Shown here: piece after piece, positions 38,338 through 42,193 of the stretch
Numbering within the stretch: position 1 is the first letter of the stretch
How the letters are laid out: each line of letters begins with the position of its first letter
Assembly (NCBI GenBank): GCA_041595875.1
Contig: JBFHJN010000014.1
Location: 1-42,193, forward strand
Direction: 5' to 3'
DNA: 42,193 nt
From: UBA2279 sp041595875
GTDB lineage: Bacteria > Actinomycetota > Coriobacteriia > Anaerosomatales > Anaerosomataceae
The notes under the pieces: model-generated
What the model saw: only the letters and a program-made list of their open reading frames with translations
Databases searched by the model: none
What the model was told of the DNA's origin: nothing
Program-made: the position numbers and the translations under genes

Positions 38338-38369
38338 ATGAAAAAAGGAGGCTCCTTTCGGAACCTCCT
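38338..38369 (-). terminator. Rho-independent terminator after the capsid block
   Basis: On the minus strand AGGAGGTTCC-GAAA-GGAGCCTCCT (38369-38346) forms a ten-pair stem with one G-T and a GAAA tetraloop, followed by a run of T. It lies between the 115-residue gene and tail tube A, much like the T7 terminator T-phi after the capsid gene, and would make capsid mRNA more abundant than downstream mRNAs. Confidence 0.93.
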
Positions 38370-38378
38370 GTGGTTGTC

Positions 38379-38726
38379 TTAGCCGAAGATGTAGGCGAAG
38401 AACGCGGTCCCGGCACCTGCGGTCGAACTGTCGGGAGTGACAGTCAGAACCACCTGTCGCGGCGAGGCGCTGGGCGTAAAGCCGGGAGCAATAAGCGTAC
38501 CGTTCTTTACACCAGTGGTGCTGGGGTCAATGTTAGCGGCGAACTCGTCAGCGTCGGTACCATCCCCAAAGTTAAGCAGAGGGGTCGTACCATTGAACGC
38601 AGTATCAACGAACGCACCCACAGCAATCATGCGGGCGTTTTCGGGGAGTTCACCGACAGTAACGGTGGTGTCACCATAGTTAAAATCAGCAGTAACATAG
38701 GTGATGGCGGGAAAATTAGCAGCCAT
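38379..38726 (-). CDS. Small beta-rich virion protein next to the capsid gene
   Basis: A 115-residue protein, ITYVTADFNYGDTTVTVGEL then ENARMIAVGAFVDTAFNGTT and RQVVLTVTPDSSTAGAGTAF. The alternating polar/hydrophobic pattern and lack of charge suggest a beta-sandwich such as a capsid decoration or spike protein. Its place between capsid and terminator would give it the same high expression as the capsid. AAAGGG precedes the ATG. No specific family is recognised. Confidence 0.75.
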   Translation of the reverse strand: MAANFPAITYVTADFNYGDTTVTVGELPENARMIAVGAFVDTAFNGTTPLLNFGDGTDADEFAANIDPSTTGVKNGTLIAPGFTPSASPRQVVLTVTPDSSTAGAGTAFFAYIFG

Positions 38727-38753
38727 TGTGTAGCCCTTTCTTAAGTGTATTTA

Positions 38754-39728
38754 TTACGACGACTTGAGCTGCACAGCCGCTTCAGGACGCAGAACGCCGT
38801 GGCCAACTGCGTACTTGGCTACCAGAAGAGTACCCTGCCGCTCGATCTGGTATTCCATCTCGGTGGCCAGATCCATAAGCTTGACGGTACCCACGGCGCT
38901 GGGATGAGCAACCAGAGCCACGGTATTCGAGGCATCAACGGCGTGGCGGGCGTTGGCATCACCAGCATCAACACCAGTGCTGACGTTGGTAGTCGGCAGG
39001 TTGTTGGTCTTGATGATATCCATGCCAGCGACACGCATGACACGGCCCGAGGCAGTCGAACCGTTACCAGCGTTGCCGAAGTCAACGTTGATCACCTTCG
39101 AGCTGTTGGCGAGGCGATAGTAGCTGTCGGGCTTGACGTAGATAACTCGACCTTCTTCAGGCACGTTCTTCTCGTCCAGAGCTTCTGCGGCAGCAAAGAT
39201 GGCCTCGATCAGGTCATCGGGATCCGACTCCATAGCCGTGCCGGTGATGTCGGCGTTGGTAATGACGGTACCCACGCGGTCGGTCTCGGAAGCCGGTTTA
39301 GCGGTCGTAGTAGTCGCCGCCTGAACGATGGTCTGGAGAACGTGGCGGTCCATCTGGTTGGCCAGAGCAATGCCCATCTCAGCCGAGTACGGCGAGCGAA
39401 CATCGTAATGGTTCATCGCCTCGTCAATATTGGCGATAAACACGCTCGACAGAAGCAGATCATCAATCGAGATGATGCGCTCGTTGTGCTGGATCTTGTC
39501 ACCAGTGATCTGGGCACCCGGCGTGTGGTAGGCAGCATCAGTGCGGCCCATGACAGGGAACGACGCGCTCTTACCATTCTGGATAGTGCGGACTTGGTGA
39601 CGCCCCATAGTAACGGTCTTGTTGGCGAACGAAGTCAGCACTTCGCCCGAGAAGACCTTGAGGAAGAGGGCCTTAGGATCGCCAGCGGCGTCGATTTGGC
39701 CCAGACGCGAAACAATTGCGTTAGACAT
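38754..39728 (-). CDS. Major capsid protein, T7 gp10-like
   Basis: A 324-residue protein of the T7 gp10 (HK97-fold) family: LFLKVFSGEVLTSFANKTVT, GKSASFPVMGRTDAAYHTPG, IDDLLLSSVFIANIDEAMNH, and later EEGRVIYVKPDSYYRLANSS. About 415 copies would form the T7-type head. The N-terminal 30 residues are short compared with the longer N-arms of some relatives. The ATG is preceded by GAAGG, and the leader is unusually A-rich. The gene follows a 253-base gap holding three hairpins. In T7 it lies directly after scaffold; here it does not. Confidence 0.95.
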   Translation of the reverse strand: MSNAIVSRLGQIDAAGDPKALFLKVFSGEVLTSFANKTVTMGRHQVRTIQNGKSASFPVMGRTDAAYHTPGAQITGDKIQHNERIISIDDLLLSSVFIANIDEAMNHYDVRSPYSAEMGIALANQMDRHVLQTIVQAATTTTAKPASETDRVGTVITNADITGTAMESDPDDLIEAIFAAAEALDEKNVPEEGRVIYVKPDSYYRLANSSKVINVDFGNAGNGSTASGRVMRVAGMDIIKTNNLPTTNVSTGVDAGDANARHAVDASNTVALVAHPSAVGTVKLMDLATEMEYQIERQGTLLVAKYAVGHGVLRPEAAVQLKSS

Positions 39729-39785
39729 TTTTAAACCTTCAGTATGTGTTCGTTGGTTTTTGTTTTTGTTTTACGAACGCACCAC

Positions 39786-39869
39786 CTATTCTTTCAGGTT
39801 GTCCGACGAATATTCTCCTCGAAGAATACGGGCGGGCCAGAAGGTTCGGTTAGTTAGTTCTTGTGCCAT
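39786..39869 (-). CDS. Possible 27-residue protein in the capsid leader (doubtful)
   Basis: A frame MAQELTNRTFWPARILRGEY followed by SSDNLKE, ending in TAG. It has a protein-like composition, but no good ribosome site precedes the ATG. It may be a small virion protein, a leader peptide, or chance; conservation in related phages would decide. Confidence 0.25.
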   Translation of the reverse strand: MAQELTNRTFWPARILRGEYSSDNLKE

Positions 39870-39935
39870 TAAGGCTAATAGAGGGTTCTGCCCTCTTCTG
39901 GGGTCACTGCACGCAATGAACCCAGAGGAATGCAG

Positions 39936-39971
39936 AAAACCGGGGTAAAGCTAAATACCCATACCCCGGTT
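39936..39971 (-). terminator. Rho-independent terminator downstream of the inserted tail module
   Basis: On the minus strand AACCGGGGTA (39971-39962) pairs perfectly with TACCCCGGTT (39947-39938), ten pairs, and is followed by TTTT overlapping the stem end. The 14-base loop is larger than ideal. It lies 11 bases after the stop of the 100-residue gene and would keep tail-module transcripts from running into the capsid gene. Confidence 0.75.
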
Positions 39972-39981
39972 AATCTTGTTG

Positions 39982-40284
39982 TTAATCTTCAGGCATAACA
40001 GCCAGCCCCTGTGCCTCAAGTACGTCCAGCCAGTGCTGACGGGGTGCGTCTGTGTCCCGAAGGTCCGATACCAGTACGGCTAGCACAGGCTCGGCCTCAG
40101 TCGGTGGATTGGCCAGTAGAGCAACGAATGCAGAGGTTACATCTGCACGGCACCCGTAGTGCGAGACGCCGTTACCGTCTGTCAGGGGCACAGAGAAACA
40201 ACCTGCGCCCCAGCCCATTGCTTCTCCAAGCGCATTGCCCGCGTCCACGTGCGCTGCGGGGATTATGAAAACCGCACTTGTCAT
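39982..40284 (-). CDS. Accessory protein of the tail-like module, 100 residues
   Basis: A 100-residue protein: AVFIIPAAHVDAGNALGEAM, GAGCFSVPLTDGNGVSHYGC, RADVTSAFVALLANPP, ending in HWLDVLEAQGLAVMPED. I recognise similar proteins encoded immediately after large fibre/LamG-type genes in prophages of Rhodobacteraceae, where they may be fibre chaperones or small virion proteins; the function is not known to me. AGGAG lies before the ATG, eight bases after the stop of the upstream gene. Confidence 0.75.
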   Translation of the reverse strand: MTSAVFIIPAAHVDAGNALGEAMGWGAGCFSVPLTDGNGVSHYGCRADVTSAFVALLANPPTEAEPVLAVLVSDLRDTDAPRQHWLDVLEAQGLAVMPED

Positions 40285-40292
40285 TAAAACTC

Positions 40293-42193
40293 CTACTTGT
40301 CGATCACTAGACCACCAGATGCCGCGATGGCAGCGGAGATGGATTTTGCCCGGTGCGTTACCAGCTCCAGCCCGTCGAACACGCTGCGCCCGGCCGAGGT
40401 GCCGACGTGCAGCAGGCCGGTCGCCGGATCGTGCGCCAGCGCCGTCACCGCGTCCGAGGCGCCGTAGAGCGTGCAGGCGGCGTTCGGCTGGAACAGCGGG
40501 GCCTCATCAGCCTCGATCTTGGCCAGTTGGTCGGCACTCGGCACCGTCGCCGTCAGCCGGATCAGCGCCTTGGGTTTGGTGCCCTCGATCTTGAGGGTGG
40601 TGCCGGTGATCGTCAGCCCGTCGATGGGGGCAGCGCTCACGACGCCGTGCTTGAACTCCCAGACCCCAGCCGTCTGCACCCATCCCAGGGCATAGAGCGT
40701 GTCGGCAAACGCCGCGTTGGTCGCGGACAGGTAGTTGCTGGCCGAAAAGCCGCCATAGCCCACCAGTTCCGCGCCCGTGGCAACCGCCGTGCGGGTGATC
40801 GTGCCGGTGACGGTCAGGTCGGCGGCGTTCACCGAGCGGTCACTGTCCGTGCCCCCCACCAGCGAGGCGGTGTCCTTGCTCGCCAGCCATGCGCCCTTGA
40901 CATCCCCCGGCATCCAGCCAGACTGATACGAACTTGTGATATAGTTCACCATGCCGTTCAGCTTGTCGGTGAAATCTGGGGCGAATTTGGTCAACCCAAT
41001 ACTCTGGGCCACATCAAAACCAACAATATCCGACTGGTTGAATGTGGTTTTGAAACGAGGGTATCCAAGGTCATTATAGGTCACTCCGCCAAACCCGTCC
41101 GTGACGATTAGAGAAACATCGCCAAAATCTCTGAACCAGCCGTAGGAGACAGACTGCGCAACCATACGCTGTCCGTAAAAGTCGATAAAGTTGACGGGGT
41201 TGGTGCTAGAACTATCAACAACCGTCCCATCATCCTTAATCACACTTACGCCACCAGCCGTCGCCACCGCAATCGTAGGCACAGGCAGACCCGTGGCCGG
41301 ATCGACGGGCGCGTCGGGCAGGACGGTCATGGCTACGTCGTTGACGAGATCGGAAACGATGTACTGGCTGCTGCCAGCAGTGCTGAACAGACCATCGTTT
41401 CTTTGGGCGATCCCTGCGGGATAGAGGCCGGAATGGCTGGCCGTCGCGGTGTGCTTTCGAACCCGGTCGGCAGGGAAGTTGATCACCCGAAGCCCGGAAT
41501 AGGCGTACCCGCCCGTCGTCCTGTTTCCGCCAACGGCGATCACGCCGCCACTGGCCGTGACGCAAGAGGCACTGGAAGATGTCATCACGTTGTAGGCCGC
41601 GCCGCTGAACACCATCCACATCGGCAGCGCGGGATCGTCGCCGTCATAGATCGTGAGCCGGCCATCCTCGACCACGATCACCGCCACAGCCGGGAACTCG
41701 CGCCGCGAACCGCGTGTCGCCGTGTTCAGCGTCTCGGTGTACCAGCTCGAAGCCTTAGCCTCGGCCCCGGTGCGCCACGCCCCGCCGTCACTGTCAAGAG
41801 AGGTGTCGTAGACGAATAGATCAACTGCGTTAATTGCGGTAAGGTCGGCGTCGTCTACAGACACGCCGTAGGTAATGTCTGCTGCCATCCGCGCGAAATA
41901 GAGCACGATGTTGATCTGCTCAGCTCTGGTCAGCGCCCGGTCGATAATCAGGACCGCAAGCAGGTCCACCGCTGGAAGCGTGTAGGCCCCACTGATCGTC
42001 ACACCACCGTCGATATAGATGCCGTCTTGGGTCATATAGGCGACGGTGCAGTCAGTTCCGAGATCCGCGAAAGTGCAGGTCATGGCGTCGTCAACCCCAT
42101 CGTTCTGGAGGACGCTATCGCCATTGTCAGCAACGACAAAGCGCAGGCGCGCAGGGTCGTTCGGTGCAGTGAAGTTATTTCCGTTATCGGACA
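40293..42193 (-). CDS. Tail/adhesin-like structural protein, main C-terminal part (starts at 343 across the circle junction)
   Basis: The longer part of the 700-residue protein whose first codons lie at 343-1; an ATG at 42083 is internal, not the true start. A LamG/ConA-like region around residues 105-250 includes VDLLAVLIIDRALTRAEQIN, where such proteins state a helical tag. Then comes a region of short beta repeats (GGVIAVGGNRTTGGYAYSG, AVATAGGVSVIKDDGTVVDS) that may form a beta-propeller, and a final domain ending VTHRAKSISAAIAASGGLVI. GC content in 40300-40900 and 41200-41850 looks higher than in neighbouring phage genes. Host recognition or particle decoration is inferred. Confidence 0.85.
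   Translation of the reverse strand, partial: SDNGNNFTAPNDPARLRFVVADNGDSVLQNDGVDDAMTCTFADLGTDCTVAYMTQDGIYIDGGVTISGAYTLPAVDLLAVLIIDRALTRAEQINIVLYFARMAADITYGVSVDDADLTAINAVDLFVYDTSLDSDGGAWRTGAEAKASSWYTETLNTATRGSRREFPAVAVIVVEDGRLTIYDGDDPALPMWMVFSGAAYNVMTSSSASCVTASGGVIAVGGNRTTGGYAYSGLRVINFPADRVRKHTATASHSGLYPAGIAQRNDGLFSTAGSSQYIVSDLVNDVAMTVLPDAPVDPATGLPVPTIAVATAGGVSVIKDDGTVVDSSSTNPVNFIDFYGQRMVAQSVSYGWFRDFGDVSLIVTDGFGGVTYNDLGYPRFKTTFNQSDIVGFDVAQSIGLTKFAPDFTDKLNGMVNYITSSYQSGWMPGDVKGAWLASKDTASLVGGTDSDRSVNAADLTVTGTITRTAVATGAELVGYGGFSASNYLSATNAAFADTLYALGWVQTAGVWEFKHGVVSAAPIDGLTITGTTLKIEGTKPKALIRLTATVPSADQLAKIEADEAPLFQPNAACTLYGASDAVTALAHDPATGLLHVGTSAGRSVFDGLELVTHRAKSISAAIAASGGLVIDK
42053..42193. repeat. 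Terminal direct repeat, right copy (assembly overlap)
   Basis: Identical to 1-141. It marks the join of the circular contig; one copy should be removed to obtain the 42,052-bp unit genome. Confidence 0.95.

Larger units (their letters stand above)
39729..39981. other. Intergenic region before the capsid gene: hairpins and A-rich leader
   Basis: 253 bases. Besides the terminator at 39936-39971 it has two more inverted repeats: CTGGGGTCA...TGAACCCAG (39898-39925, one mismatch) and AGAGGG-TTCTG-CCCTCT (39880-39896). On the minus strand the last 30 bases contain ACAAAAACAAAAACC, an unstructured A-rich leader just before the capsid ribosome site, probably favouring translation. No clear phage promoter copy is seen, although one would be expected here. 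Confidence 0.65.

Noticed and set aside
38745..39734. Plus-strand open frame of 329 codons opposite the capsid gene
   Set aside because: It mirrors the whole capsid gene. The minus-strand product is a clear gp10-like capsid protein with a ribosome site, so the antisense frame is a codon-bias effect.
1..42193. The window as an integrated prophage or a linear genome fragment
   Set aside because: No host genes flank it, and the ends overlap exactly by 141 bases and rejoin a gene, so it is a closed phage genome.

Overview
The window is a complete, circularly closed assembly of a T7-like podovirus genome (Autographiviridae type). The first 141 bases are repeated exactly as the last 141 (1-141 = 42053-42193), so the unit genome is 42,052 bp. 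Every gene I can support, and the one tRNA, lies on the minus strand; the long plus-strand frames are antisense shadows. Hallmarks are a single-subunit phage RNA polymerase, a T7-type replication set, class II ribonucleotide reductase, ThyX and MazG, and a T7-order virion and packaging block. It also carries a tyrosine integrase overlapping a complete tRNA-Leu, so it is probably temperate or descends from temperate phages. Moderate GC and these metabolic genes suggest a marine alphaproteobacterial (Roseobacter/Rhodobacterales-like) host; that host call is inference.

Layout in transcription order (high to low coordinates). 22140-21706: a 435-base noncoding region with a large inverted repeat, GC-rich alternating CG/TG tracts and a good sigma70-type promoter; it is the likely location of the physical ends. 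21705-19539: a run of small early proteins, starting with a 58-residue zinc ribbon and separated by spacers that share a leader motif and carry hairpins. 19452-17740: a lysogeny block with a MarR-like winged-helix protein, an integrase whose last 16 residues are encoded by the tRNA-Leu gene, and small membrane proteins. 17493-14372: small genes, a tandem CTTATAAG array, a phage-promoter-like element, RNA polymerase, then a second copy of the promoter element.

14289-3446: replication and nucleotide metabolism. In order these are SSB, endonuclease I, primase-helicase, a winged-helix protein, DNA polymerase (split by a 700-nt group I intron holding an endonuclease VII-like ORF), MazG, ThyX (with an HNH-like domain inserted in frame), 5'-3' exonuclease, a DUF3310-like protein and class II RNR. 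3462-910: portal and scaffold. 902 through the circle junction to 39982: an extra module of HNH protein, small structural protein, 700-residue tail/adhesin-like protein and its 100-residue neighbour, placed between scaffold and capsid. 39728-25680: capsid, tail tubes, internal virion proteins, tail fibre. 25645-22141: endolysin, membrane lysis proteins, small and large terminase.

Most adjacent genes overlap by 1-40 bases (ATGA, TGATG), indicating translational coupling. Rho-independent terminators follow the small virion gene after the capsid, the gp16-like gene and the 100-residue gene of the inserted module, dividing late transcription into blocks.
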